This document shows positions 41,405 through 49,523 of a stretch of DNA of 64,000 nucleotides, in pieces. The stretch lies in the NCBI RefSeq assembly GCF_013375555.1, contig NZ_JABXWB010000005.1, forward strand, positions 124,001 through 188,000. The letters run 5' to 3'. Source of the DNA: Sphingobium sp. EM0848. GTDB lineage: Bacteria > Pseudomonadota > Alphaproteobacteria > Sphingomonadales > Sphingomonadaceae. Within the stretch, counting starts at the first letter, position 1. Each line of letters opens with the position of its first letter. The notes beneath the pieces are model-generated. The model saw nothing but the letters and a program-made list of their open reading frames with translations. It was not told the origin of the DNA and did no database searches. A program made the position numbers and the translations under genes.

Positions 41405-42673
41405 ATGTCGCAATGCCCCTTTTCCGCATCCCCAGACACCTTCCTCAGCCTCGATCGCTTTGCTGATGGCTTACCGCGTGGCGAGCTCAATGCCTTGCGC
41501 GACAGTCACCGCATCCTGTGGCAGCCGGATGCATTTGCGCGCCGCGGCCACTGGCTGCTGTTCCAGCAACAGGACATCGATCACGTCCTGCAGACACCGG
41601 ACCTTTTCACCAACACGCACGGGCCGCTCCTGGAGGACTTCCCTCCCGAAATCCTCGCGGATCAGCAGCAAAGCATGACGTTCATGGATCCACCGCAGCA
41701 CCGCAAATATCGCTCGCTGGTGGATGGCGCCTTCCGACCGCAAGCATTGCGTATGCGCGAACCAGTCATGCGCCAGTTCGCGCGGGAGATCATCGACAGC
41801 GTAATCGACCGGGGGGAATGCGAGTTCGTCAACGAAGTGGCCATCCAGTTGCCGATGCGGGTCATCTTCCATGTCCTGGGCGTGCGGCCGGAAGACGCTG
41901 GCACGGTGATGAAGCTCACCAACACGGCAACCCTGGCGGATGACCCTGATTATGCCGAGAACCGCCATGCCGGTTTTCTGGCTTCCATGGGCCTTATGGA
42001 GTTCGGTACAGCGTTAGCCGCAGATCATCGCATCAATCCACGCGACAGTATGACGATGGAAGTACTAGAGGCCGAGATTGATGGTGAGCAGCTGACTGAT
42101 CGAGAATTTGGTCGGTTTTTCAACAACCTCATCATTGGGGGCACCGAAACCACCCGGAATACACTGGGCTGGGCGATGTGGGAGTTCATCCATCACCCCG
42201 ATCAATATGCCGCCCTGCAAGCCGATCCCTCGCTGCTGCCCGGCGCGGTGGAAGAAGTGCTGCGTTATCGCAGCCCAGTGGTGTATTTGCGTCGCACCGC
42301 AACACAGGATCTGGAGTTGGCGGGGGAGAAGATCGCCAAGGGTGATAAGCTCATCTGCCTGCTCGGTTCGCCTAATCGCGATCCCGCTTTGTTCGAACGC
42401 CCGGATGAGTTCGATATCACCCGCCCACCGAACGCAACGCGGCGCAATTACCGTACCTTTGGCACCGGCCCCCATTTCTGCCTTGGCATTAACCAGGCAC
42501 GCCTCAATTTGGAAATCATGCTCGGCGAAATCGTCCGGCGGATCGATAATCCCAGGATCGTGGGTAAGCCGCGCCACGCCCGCTCAATTTTCATGGACGG
42601 CTTCAAGGAACTGCAATTAGCATTTGATCCCCGACCGGTGACACTGCGTACTGACGGCCAACCCGCTCGCTGA
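41405..42673 (+). CDS. Cytochrome P450 monooxygenase
   Basis: A 422-residue soluble class I bacterial P450. The I-helix oxygen-activation motif is NLIIGGTETTRNTLGWAMWE. The K-helix ExxR is in VEEVLRYRSPVVYLRR. The heme-binding loop is FGTGPHFCLGINQARL with the cysteine ligand. ATG 41405 follows GGAG and gives the usual N terminus. Neighbouring genes (NTF2-like, truncated GMC oxidoreductase) suggest a terpenoid or alicyclic degradation cluster. No ferredoxin gene lies next to it; the Rieske ferredoxin at 2192 is not the usual P450 partner type. Confidence 0.94.
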   Translation: MSQCPFSASPDTFLSLDRFADGLPRGELNALRDSHRILWQPDAFARRGHWLLFQQQDIDHVLQTPDLFTNTHGPLLEDFPPEILADQQQSMTFMDPPQHRKYRSLVDGAFRPQALRMREPVMRQFAREIIDSVIDRGECEFVNEVAIQLPMRVIFHVLGVRPEDAGTVMKLTNTATLADDPDYAENRHAGFLASMGLMEFGTALAADHRINPRDSMTMEVLEAEIDGEQLTDREFGRFFNNLIIGGTETTRNTLGWAMWEFIHHPDQYAALQADPSLLPGAVEEVLRYRSPVVYLRRTATQDLELAGEKIAKGDKLICLLGSPNRDPALFERPDEFDITRPPNATRRNYRTFGTGPHFCLGINQARLNLEIMLGEIVRRIDNPRIVGKPRHARSIFMDGFKELQLAFDPRPVTLRTDGQPAR

Positions 42674-42686
42674 AAATGGCGAGCGG
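42663..42686 (+). terminator. Hairpin at the P450 stop codon
   Basis: Perfect 8-base arms CCGCTCGC and GCGAGCGG with an 8-base loop overlap the last codons and stop of the P450 gene. No T-run follows, so it may be a stabilising hairpin rather than a true intrinsic terminator. It lies in the gap between this gene and the convergent GMC fragment. Confidence 0.4.
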
Positions 42687-42857
42687 TGTCGCAAGATAAT
42701 CGCGGATGAGCACCGTGCATAGTTTTGCACATTTTATGGCATGTTTGATCAGCTTTCGCCGGCTTAGCGGTCGTTCACCACCTTCTGTGATTTGTTTTTC
42801 AAGCGGCGCAGGATCAGCCACCGGCCCTGTTTCCTTTCGATAGGTCACGTTTGCGTC

Positions 42858-43409
42858 CTATTTTCTCAGGATCAGGTCGACGGCCTTCTCCGCCACCATC
42901 ATCGTCGGCACATTGGTGTTGCCGCCCGGCACACGTGGCATCACTGATGCGTCAACGACGCGCAGGCCGGAAAGTCCATGTACCCGCAGCTGCGGATCGA
43001 CCACCGCCATAGTATCATGGCCCATGCGGCAAGTCCCGACAGCATGAATGTCAAACGTTGCCGTAGCCCGCAGATAGGCGTCGAGTTCGTCGTCGGACTG
43101 AATCTGTGCGCCGGGCGCCAGTTCCTCGCCGCGGAAAGGATCAAAAGGGCTTTGCGCGAAGATGTTGCGCACGGCCCGTATGGCGGCACGCCCCATCGCC
43201 ATGTCCTTCATTGTGGACAGGATGTTGGGATCAATCGACAGAGGATGGGACGGGCCTGGGCCGGTCAGTTTGATCTCCCCGACGCCCTCCGGGTTCAGTA
43301 GGTCGATATGTGCGAAATAGCCATGCTCCATGATGAACTTGCGCCCCATCGCCTCATAGAGTGCCATGGCGAAATGCACCTTCACATCGGGGTTTTCGGT
43401 GCCCGCCAC
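42858..43409 (-). pseudogene. GMC oxidoreductase, C-terminal fragment
   Basis: About 180 residues of the C-terminal part of a glucose-methanol-choline flavoenzyme remain. The active-site histidine is in FDIHAVGTCRMGHDTMAVVD and the conserved asparagine in MPRVPGGNTNVPTMMVAEKA. The FAD-binding N-terminal 350 residues are missing because the sequence changes at about 43409 into a truncated hydrolase gene on the other strand. The neighbouring P450 suggests it once oxidised an alcohol made by that enzyme. Confidence 0.88.
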
Positions 43410-43762
43410 GCCTTATCGTCAACTGGGCCTATGACCTTTCCGCTTATCCCTCGCAGGAAGGTCGGGCCGAGCATTACGGCATGATGCAAAATGCCCATAG
43501 ACAGCTCGCTGCGGGAACAAATGCCCGGCTTGTCAATGTCGGCAAGGTCTGGGAATTTCTTCACCAGAGCCTTCCAGACCTGACGCTGACAAGCGACAGC
43601 AATCATCCCACCGCTGCCGCCAGCTATTTCCTGGCCCTTTGCCTCTATGCCGATCTTTCCGGAAATGATGTAAGCCCGATCCGCTGGGCGCCAGACGAAA
43701 TCTCGGAGGCGAATGCCGCCAAAATCCGCGAAGTGGTTGACCAGTATCGAACCGACCTGTGA
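43409..43762 (+). pseudogene. SGNH/GDSL-type hydrolase, C-terminal fragment
   Basis: The frame from about 43409 reads RLIVNWAYDLSAYPSQEGRA and NARLVNVGKVWEFLHQSLPD, then LTSDSNHPTAAASYFLALCL. The Asp-x-x-His pair (DSNH) is the end of a SGNH catalytic triad. The nucleophile-bearing N terminus is absent. The fragment begins exactly where the GMC fragment ends, so a deletion or recombination joined two unrelated genes head to head. Confidence 0.7.
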
Positions 43763-43857
43763 CCGTTTTCAAATTCCCAAAGCCTCGGTCGGTCAGCGGC
43801 TAACGCGCACCAGATGGACAGTGCCCACCTCGATCGGGCGTCGTACCGCGCCTTTCT

Positions 43858-43915
43858 TTTTGCGTACCCGCCGCCGCTCCGGCCTTGAAATTACCGTGAT
43901 CTGACCCATCGCACC
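43858..43915 (-). pseudogene. IS66-family OrfA N-terminal fragment, second copy
   Basis: The minus strand reads MGQITVISRPERRRV, close to the fragment at 5148-5242, then changes to KKKGAVRRPIEVG, which is not IS66. Only about 17 codons are similar. It is bounded on both sides by unrelated sequence. The wider region 43763-44258 has no intact known gene. Confidence 0.55.
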
Positions 43916-44038
43916 GTCCCTTGTACTGCTGGGCGAACCGACGAAGCATCCAATCGTCCCTGGAAGCGGGGATCGCGACGGTCTAACGGCTTGGCCTGAC
44001 CGATCCGAAGCGCAGGGCCATATCCCAATCTCTCGGCC

Positions 44039-44206
44039 ATGGACTACCAGGCGGTGCGCCTCTTGAATGGCGACATCCGCCCCGAACAGTTCATGACCGG
44101 GGCTGGCGAGGAAGGCGGCTTCTTCGATGTGCTCGCCAATGGTCCGGTTTCGGCGAGCGCGGCTGATGATCCGTCAAGCCCGGCCGAATTGCGGGCTGAC
44201 CGATGA
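44039..44206 (+). CDS. Short open frame of unknown nature
   Basis: A 55-codon frame reads MDYQAVRLLNGDIRPEQFMT with GAGEEGGFFDVLANGP and a polar tail. Its composition looks protein-like, but there is no clear ribosome site and I do not recognise it. It could be the end of a truncated gene. It stops 54 bases before the convergent vapC stop. Confidence 0.3.
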   Translation: MDYQAVRLLNGDIRPEQFMTGAGEEGGFFDVLANGPVSASAADDPSSPAELRADR

Positions 44207-44259
44207 TGAGAATGCCGACTTCCCTGCACTCAGCACAATTGGCTGAGCGCCTGTCCCTC

Positions 44260-44658
44260 TCACTCGGGATGGGCCGCATTCTGCCCGATGGCCTGCAGAA
44301 GTTTCACGGCCTTTTGGTCGAAGCTCATGAAGACATCAGCGCCCAGCCACTGCCCATCATGAGCGATGACGCCATCGGCAAAATCACCCCCGGCATCGAG
44401 GAGAGCCAGGCCCGCCTCTGCCGCACCGCGGTCCATGACGACGTTGCCGGCGTTCAGCAGCAGCCGAACCGAGGATGCAATCTCGACAGAGCTCAGTTTG
44501 TAGCCGACCTTGAGAACCCAGCAAAATTCGCAAAGCGCAGAAAGCGGCACAGCGACCAGTTCCGCGCTGGATATGAGCTTACGCGCGATTGGCCCTTGCC
44601 TGGCATCGTCCTGGGTAGCCGCGCGAACCAGAATATTGGTGTCTGCCGTGACCTTCAC
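44260..44658 (-). CDS. vapC: PIN-domain toxin VapC (second module)
   Basis: A 132-residue PIN-fold ribonuclease, unrelated in detail to the one at 8433. Acidic residues are Asp in TADTNILVRA (residue 6), Glu in ALCEFCWVLKVGY (about 44), Asp in GGDFADGVIAHDG (about 92) and Asp in FMSFDQKAVKLL. It overlaps its antitoxin gene by 4 bases (ATGA). It should act as a sequence- or structure-specific RNase toxin. Confidence 0.92.
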   Translation of the reverse strand: MKVTADTNILVRAATQDDARQGPIARKLISSAELVAVPLSALCEFCWVLKVGYKLSSVEIASSVRLLLNAGNVVMDRGAAEAGLALLDAGGDFADGVIAHDGQWLGADVFMSFDQKAVKLLQAIGQNAAHPE

Positions 44659-44906
44659 AGCTCTCCGGCCCAGCCCTTGCTGATGATCTCGTTCATCTCT
44701 TCGATCGAGAGGGAAGGCTGCCCTTCCCGCTTCAACGATCCGCAGAAATCGGAAATGCTGCCGGAAGGCCGCTCGGCCCGAATCCGAATTTCGCCTCCTG
44801 GCATCTTGTCGATGCTGAGCTTGTCGCCGGGATGGATGCCCAGATGCTGGAGCAAATCCCTCTTAAGCGTGATTTGTCCTTTAGCGGTGACGGTGAGCGC
44901 GTTCAT
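44655..44906 (-). CDS. vapB: AbrB/SpoVT-type antitoxin VapB (second module)
   Basis: An 83-residue antitoxin: MNALTVTAKGQITLKRDLLQ, HLGIHPGDKLSIDKMPGGEI and a C-terminal toxin-binding part with LKREGQPSLSIEEMNEII. ATG 44906 is selected because AAAGGA lies upstream and the family starts at this methionine; longer frames run back into the neighbouring divergent gene. It overlaps vapC by 4 bases. A perfect 22-base palindrome at 44931-44952 is the probable operator. Confidence 0.92.
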   Translation of the reverse strand: MNALTVTAKGQITLKRDLLQHLGIHPGDKLSIDKMPGGEIRIRAERPSGSISDFCGSLKREGQPSLSIEEMNEIISKGWAGEL

Positions 44907-44930
44907 CCGGGTAATCCTTTCAATCCGCCA

Positions 44931-44952
44931 TGTAATGGAAACTTCCATTACA
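44931..44952 (-). promoter_or_regulatory. Operator-like palindrome of the second vapBC pair
   Basis: Perfect 10-base arms TGTAATGGAA and TTCCATTACA with a 2-base centre lie 25-46 bases before the vapB ATG. The palindrome also covers the first codons of the divergent thioredoxin-like gene (ATG 44935), so VapB binding could block that start too. The arms differ in sequence from the palindrome of the first vapBC. Confidence 0.7.
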
Positions 44953-45549
44953 TTCAAGCCGCGAGGGTTCAAGGTGTTCCTTCCCCTCGCCCTGCTGACC
45001 GTGTCCACGCCCGCAAATGCCGCAGGAAATGACAAGGTCAAGGCTGAGCGAGCAGCGATCCATCCCGTCACGACACCCCGCGAACTGAGCGCCTGGCTGG
45101 CAAGGGTTCCTCGCACACGCGAGTTCCCCGCGGATCTCGACCCGACATTGCACACGGAGGGCGGAACCTTTGTCGTCGAGATGAGCTCGGCTCCCGGCTG
45201 CCTGCCGTGCGGCGATCTTTGGACGCGCCTCCCCCGCTTCGGCCGCAGCTATGGCTGGCAGGTCCGCACCATTTCCTCGAGCGATGCGCTGCTGCGTTCC
45301 GGACGCCTCGGGCTTCCATGGGTCGGACATCCGGTCCTGTAGGTGAGGCCGACAAATGATCCGGTCCGCCTCGTACCAGCCGCGATCGGCACCGATCATG
45401 ACGAGAATCTCCGGCGGAACATCTATCTGGCCACGAAGATGCTGACAGGCGTCCGGCCGGAAATCGGCCTGCGCGCCATGTCGAAATATACCGGCATCGT
45501 GGCGCCGAGCGTCCCCTCCACCACCTCACCCAAGCACAAAGGGAGCTGA
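44935..45549 (+). pseudogene. Exported thioredoxin-fold protein gene with an in-frame TAG
   Basis: The frame opens at 44935 with a signal peptide (GFKVFLPLALLTVSTPANAA) and continues through TRELSAWLARVPRTREFPAD-like sequence to EMSSAPGCLPCGDLWTRLPR, a CxxC motif of thioredoxin-like proteins. At 45340-45342 a TAG follows WVGHPVL. The same frame then runs on as VRPTNDPVRLVPAAIGTD and DENLRRNIYLATKMLTGVRP to 45549. A tryptophan or glutamine codon was probably lost to TAG. The pattern resembles conjugation-system proteins with a TraF/TrbB-like fold, but I am not certain. No other transfer genes are seen. Confidence 0.55.
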
Positions 45550-45871
45550 CCATGGCGGGTCTCTTAGCGCTTGCCGGCTCAGTCTGACCACGACCTTGTC
45601 TTTCTAGTTTGCTCGTGAGATGCATAATTTACGGATTGAGAGGTAGAGAAGGCCATCCGTGACGCAACGGATTTTCCCATTGGGTTTCCGTAGCTTTCCT
45701 GAAATGTTGACCATCAAACCACCAGTCCGGAATCGGCTTGTGGTGGGAGCGTAGTCCCAATATCTGACCGTCCGCACCGGAGAGTCGAAAATTGGCAGTC
45801 GAACGACCGCAAAGGGTCGGTTGAGAAGGGCGCGCGCCACACGCCCTTCCCTAATGCAGTCGTTGCCGGTC
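45550..45871. other. Non-coding stretch with a short repeat and hairpin
   Basis: No gene is recognised in 322 bases. The motif GACCGCAAAGGGTCGG (45805-45820) has related copies near 60193 and 61637. AAGGGCG (45826-45832) and CGCCCTT (45842-45848) form a hairpin about 24 bases after the stop of the DUF1214 gene on the minus strand and could end its transcript, though only a weak T-run follows. Confidence 0.45.
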
Positions 45872-47239
45872 CTACTCGGTGAGCCTGCGCCCATAGCTCG
45901 CTACCCGTTGGGCCAGTTGCTCCTTGCGTCCGGCCGGCGTGACCTGCACTGCCCCTGCGGGCAAGCTTTGCTTGAGCTGCGCCAGCCGAACAACCTTGAA
46001 ATCCTGGATCGCGTCTGCCGGTACAGCGTTTGGCGGCAGCGACTGCCAGCGAACGGCGAACAACCCCGCCGCATGGCCTTCGGGGTCCAGCCAGTTATAG
46101 ACGCCAGGGTCTCGCGGAGAGATCACGAAGGTGTAGCTGCCATCGGCATTGGGCTTGGCCTGCGCGGTGTTGAGACTGCTTGTGCATCCGACATAATCAT
46201 AGGCCACCCCCCACGGGTCGGTGAGTTGGAAACCCATGGAAGCCGCCCCCAGCGGACGCAGTGTCACCACCCACGCCTCATCTGGACCGAGGTTGAAATG
46301 CCCGCTTGTCGAAAAGCCGCGACCACCCGGTCGTATGCGCGGCACGCCGATCTGGTTGACCGGCTTGGTGAAAACAAACTGGTTGTCATACGTGACCCAA
46401 TAAGGCGCCATCTGCGACAGCAACGCAGCGGCGCGGTGCGCCAAGGCATCGTCCGAAGGCGGCGCAGCCAGAGGCAAGCCGTCGACGCGGCGGATTTCCA
46501 GCGCAACCGGATTCTGCGTCGCCCAATCGGTAAAGAGATCGCGCACGATCAACAGGAGCTTACCGTGCGCCGGGGTCTGGATGTGATTGCGGCGCTCGCC
46601 AGCGGGCGCGCTATCCAACGTGATCGTGAAGCTGCCGTCTGCGGCAATCTGCATGGCGTCGCTTCGCAGCGTCCCCAGTTGCTTGCCGCCTTCGGCCGCC
46701 ATCGCCGCCGTGCCCGGGATCGAATCGCGAAGTTCGAAATGCAGTTCGGCGGGACCTGGGCGCTTGATCCGTCCATGAATTTCGTAGCGGGCGGCGCCAT
46801 CGACCATGGCGTTGCGATAGACATTGTCGGGATTGTCGATGCCATAGCCCGATCGCGGCACCCGCATTCCGAACCAGTCATGCGGCGCGTTCACCACCCA
46901 CATCACGGCAGGGCGATCGGTATCCTCCCCGACGGCATATTGGATCGCCGCCATCGCAATCGATTCAGCGGCACGGCGGATCGTGGCGCGGCCGGTCGGC
47001 GTCGAGCCTTGCGGATCGGCGGCATAAAGGGACTCCACGCGCTTGATTTCCGCCTGCATCGGCGCGCTGGCAAGAATGCGCAACGCAGCGGTTTCGAGCA
47101 CGATCTGTCGTTTATTGGCGAGCGCGCCGGCGACAGCCGGCGACTTGGTGGCGGCCATGGCGGGCGCTGCGGCAACGGCCATGGGTGCGAGCGTGCACAG
47201 GGCAGCGCTAGCCAGCCGGTGGATCAGGCGATGGGACAT
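45872..47239 (-). CDS. Exported DUF1214-like protein
   Basis: A 455-residue secreted protein with a signal peptide (ALCTLAPMAVAAAPAMAA). The central and C-terminal parts contain DUF1214-type segments: VYRNAMVDGAARYEIHGRIK, DGSFTITLDSAPAGERRNHI, FQLTDPWGVAYDYVGC and VISPRDPGVYNWLDPEGHAA. It is a distant paralogue of the protein at 49524-50819, sharing PWG and EDPGVPNW/RDPGVYNW positions and the ending TPAGRKEQLAQR versus TPDGRREQMAAR. It lies 56 bases downstream of the TonB receptor gene. GGAG precedes the start. The biochemical function of DUF1214 is not settled. Confidence 0.8.
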   Translation of the reverse strand: MSHRLIHRLASAALCTLAPMAVAAAPAMAATKSPAVAGALANKRQIVLETAALRILASAPMQAEIKRVESLYAADPQGSTPTGRATIRRAAESIAMAAIQYAVGEDTDRPAVMWVVNAPHDWFGMRVPRSGYGIDNPDNVYRNAMVDGAARYEIHGRIKRPGPAELHFELRDSIPGTAAMAAEGGKQLGTLRSDAMQIAADGSFTITLDSAPAGERRNHIQTPAHGKLLLIVRDLFTDWATQNPVALEIRRVDGLPLAAPPSDDALAHRAAALLSQMAPYWVTYDNQFVFTKPVNQIGVPRIRPGGRGFSTSGHFNLGPDEAWVVTLRPLGAASMGFQLTDPWGVAYDYVGCTSSLNTAQAKPNADGSYTFVISPRDPGVYNWLDPEGHAAGLFAVRWQSLPPNAVPADAIQDFKVVRLAQLKQSLPAGAVQVTPAGRKEQLAQRVASYGRRLTE

Positions 47240-47295
47240 GGGGATTGCTCCATTGGAAAGCGGCCTAGGACGAGAGCATGGCTTGGAGATGATCT

Positions 47296-49494
47296 TCAGA
47301 ACCGAAGTCCCAGCGTCACACCATAGGTCCGTGGATCGGGGAAATAGGCTGTCGTCAGCCTTTGGAAATTGGCGCCATAGTCGATGAAGAAATTGGGGTT
47401 ATCCTCGTTCAACAGGTTGCGCCCCCAAAGCGATAGCGTGCCGGTTGCCGAACCGATCGGAATTTCGCTCAGCACGGCCCGCGCATCGAGCATGGTGCGA
47501 CCGGGGCTTTGCGTAAACGCCGCAGCGGTCTGCGTCGGCGAGGTCGGCACCAGCGGGCTGGGCGAAACATAATAATCCGACATCATGTTGAAATCGACGA
47601 TCAGGTTGAGCTTACCCAAATTGCTCTCCATCGCCCGCCAGTCGACGCTGGTCGAAACGGTATATTTGGGCGCGTGCGGGAAAGCGCGATTGTCGGCAAC
47701 ATCAACGCCAGCATCCAGATATTGGAGATATTTGCTGTGCAGATAACCGACGCTGGCCTGAACCATCAGCCTGTCGCTCGGTTTCGCGACGGCCTCGATC
47801 TCAAGGCCGCGAATGCGTGCTTTACCGGCGTTGACAAGAATGCTGGAGGCAGAGAGGCCGGGCACGAACACCGATAGCTGGAGGTCGCTCACATCATTCT
47901 GGAAGGCGGCAATGTTGAGCTGCAACCTGTTGTCGAGCAGTCGCGACTTGAAGCCCAGTTCGTAGGTATTTTGCACCTGCGGCTTGAACACGCGTTGCAC
48001 GTCGGCCTTGGTGCTGGCGGTCGCATTGAACCCGCCGCTGCGAAAGCCCTGCGCGTAGCGCGCATAGATATTTAGATTGGGGCCGAACTCATAAGCCAGC
48101 GTAGCCGTGGGGGAGATCTTTTCGAATTTGGCTGGTGGCGTGGTTCCTTCGGGCAAATTCACGACGACAACCGGCCCGGCGGCCGTCAGACGGGCGAGAT
48201 AGCGTTCCACCGCCTTCTTTTCATGCGTGTAGCGCAGCCCGCCGGTCAGGGTCAGGGCATCGGTGATCCTGTAGTCGAACTGGGCATAGGCGGCATAAGC
48301 CTTGGTGGTGAAGCCGAAGCGGGAATCCGTATTGGACAGCCCGGAGAAAAAGGACTGGGGATTGAAAACAAATCCATCATCATCGAAATAATAAGCGCCG
48401 AGCACATAATTCAGCCGATCAACCTTCCCGGTGAGCTGGAATTCCTGACTGAACTGCTTGTATCGCGAATCCCGCGAGGAAAGCGCCAGCGCGACCGGTG
48501 TTCCGTCAAGATCTAGCGCATCCCTGTATTTCTGCTTGCGCTGCGCGGTTATGGATTTCAGTGTGCCCAGGTCGCCCAGATCGAACGTTGCCGTCAGCGC
48601 ATGGCCCCAATTCTTGGCATATTCGAAATTGGGGCTGTCGAAACTGACATCGCGCATTCGCCTGCGCGGCAGGACATAGGGAGCGAGCGTGCCGGTGCCG
48701 GACACGGCCTGGGCGGCGCTCGCCTGCTGATCGTTGACGCTGATGTCGAACGTGTAGTCGAGTGTGAGCGCGTCAAACGGCTCCGCACGCAGTTGCACCA
48801 TGCCGCTTTTGGAATCGAGTGTCTGCGCTTCATCGGTGAAGGCGTTCCCGGCGACGTGATAGAAACCATCGCGTTTGACGATCTGCCCCGACAGCTTGGC
48901 ACTGAAGATGCCGAGCCGCGGCAGATCGATGGTCCCGCGCACCCGCCGATAATCATAATTGCCGTATGACGCCTCTACCTTGCCGCTGAGCTCGCCACTG
49001 GGTTTCCTGGTGACGATGTTGAGCGCCCCGGCGATCGCATTGCGACCGTAAAGCGTACCTTGCGGCCCGCGCAGCACCTCGATCCGTTCGATGTCGGCAA
49101 CGTCGAAGAGCGACCCTTGTGCCTTCGCGATGTAGATGCCGTCCATGTACATGCCGACAGACGGTTCGAAATAAAGCTGCGGATTGCCCTGGACGCCGCC
49201 GCGTATCGCGATGATCGACGACGTCCGGTTGCCGCCGGCGGTATCGACCTTGAGATTGGGTGCGAGGCCGCTGAGATCGGCCACGGACGTGATCTGGCGC
49301 TTTTCGAGATAAGCGGGCGACAGGGCCGAAATCGCGATCGGCACATCCTGTAGATTCTGCTCCCGCTTCTGCGCGGTGACGACGATCTCATCGACCCCGG
49401 AGCCTGCGCCCGTTTGCTCGGGCAGGGTCTGCGCTTGCGATGGCGTATGCCAGGTCGTGCTTGCCAGGGCCGCGACCATTATCTTCTTGAACAT
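47296..49494 (-). CDS. TonB-dependent outer-membrane receptor
   Basis: A 732-residue receptor from ATG 49494, which follows GGAGAAGGA. The signal peptide ends near TPSQAQ. The TonB box and plug read VDEIVVTAQKREQNLQDVPI, GLAPNLKVDTAGGNRTSSII and LRGPQGTLYGRNAIAGALNI. Barrel strands continue to the aromatic terminus YGVTLGLRF. It lies 29 bases after the upstream DUF1214-like gene on the same strand, so all three genes form one operon. Its substrate is unknown; the DUF1214 context suggests a hydrophobic compound such as a steroid or hydrocarbon derivative, which is inference. Confidence 0.95.
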   Translation of the reverse strand: MFKKIMVAALASTTWHTPSQAQTLPEQTGAGSGVDEIVVTAQKREQNLQDVPIAISALSPAYLEKRQITSVADLSGLAPNLKVDTAGGNRTSSIIAIRGGVQGNPQLYFEPSVGMYMDGIYIAKAQGSLFDVADIERIEVLRGPQGTLYGRNAIAGALNIVTRKPSGELSGKVEASYGNYDYRRVRGTIDLPRLGIFSAKLSGQIVKRDGFYHVAGNAFTDEAQTLDSKSGMVQLRAEPFDALTLDYTFDISVNDQQASAAQAVSGTGTLAPYVLPRRRMRDVSFDSPNFEYAKNWGHALTATFDLGDLGTLKSITAQRKQKYRDALDLDGTPVALALSSRDSRYKQFSQEFQLTGKVDRLNYVLGAYYFDDDGFVFNPQSFFSGLSNTDSRFGFTTKAYAAYAQFDYRITDALTLTGGLRYTHEKKAVERYLARLTAAGPVVVVNLPEGTTPPAKFEKISPTATLAYEFGPNLNIYARYAQGFRSGGFNATASTKADVQRVFKPQVQNTYELGFKSRLLDNRLQLNIAAFQNDVSDLQLSVFVPGLSASSILVNAGKARIRGLEIEAVAKPSDRLMVQASVGYLHSKYLQYLDAGVDVADNRAFPHAPKYTVSTSVDWRAMESNLGKLNLIVDFNMMSDYYVSPSPLVPTSPTQTAAAFTQSPGRTMLDARAVLSEIPIGSATGTLSLWGRNLLNEDNPNFFIDYGANFQRLTTAYFPDPRTYGVTLGLRF

Positions 49495-49523
49495 ATTCCT
49501 TCTCCCCGCCGTGATGAACCCGG

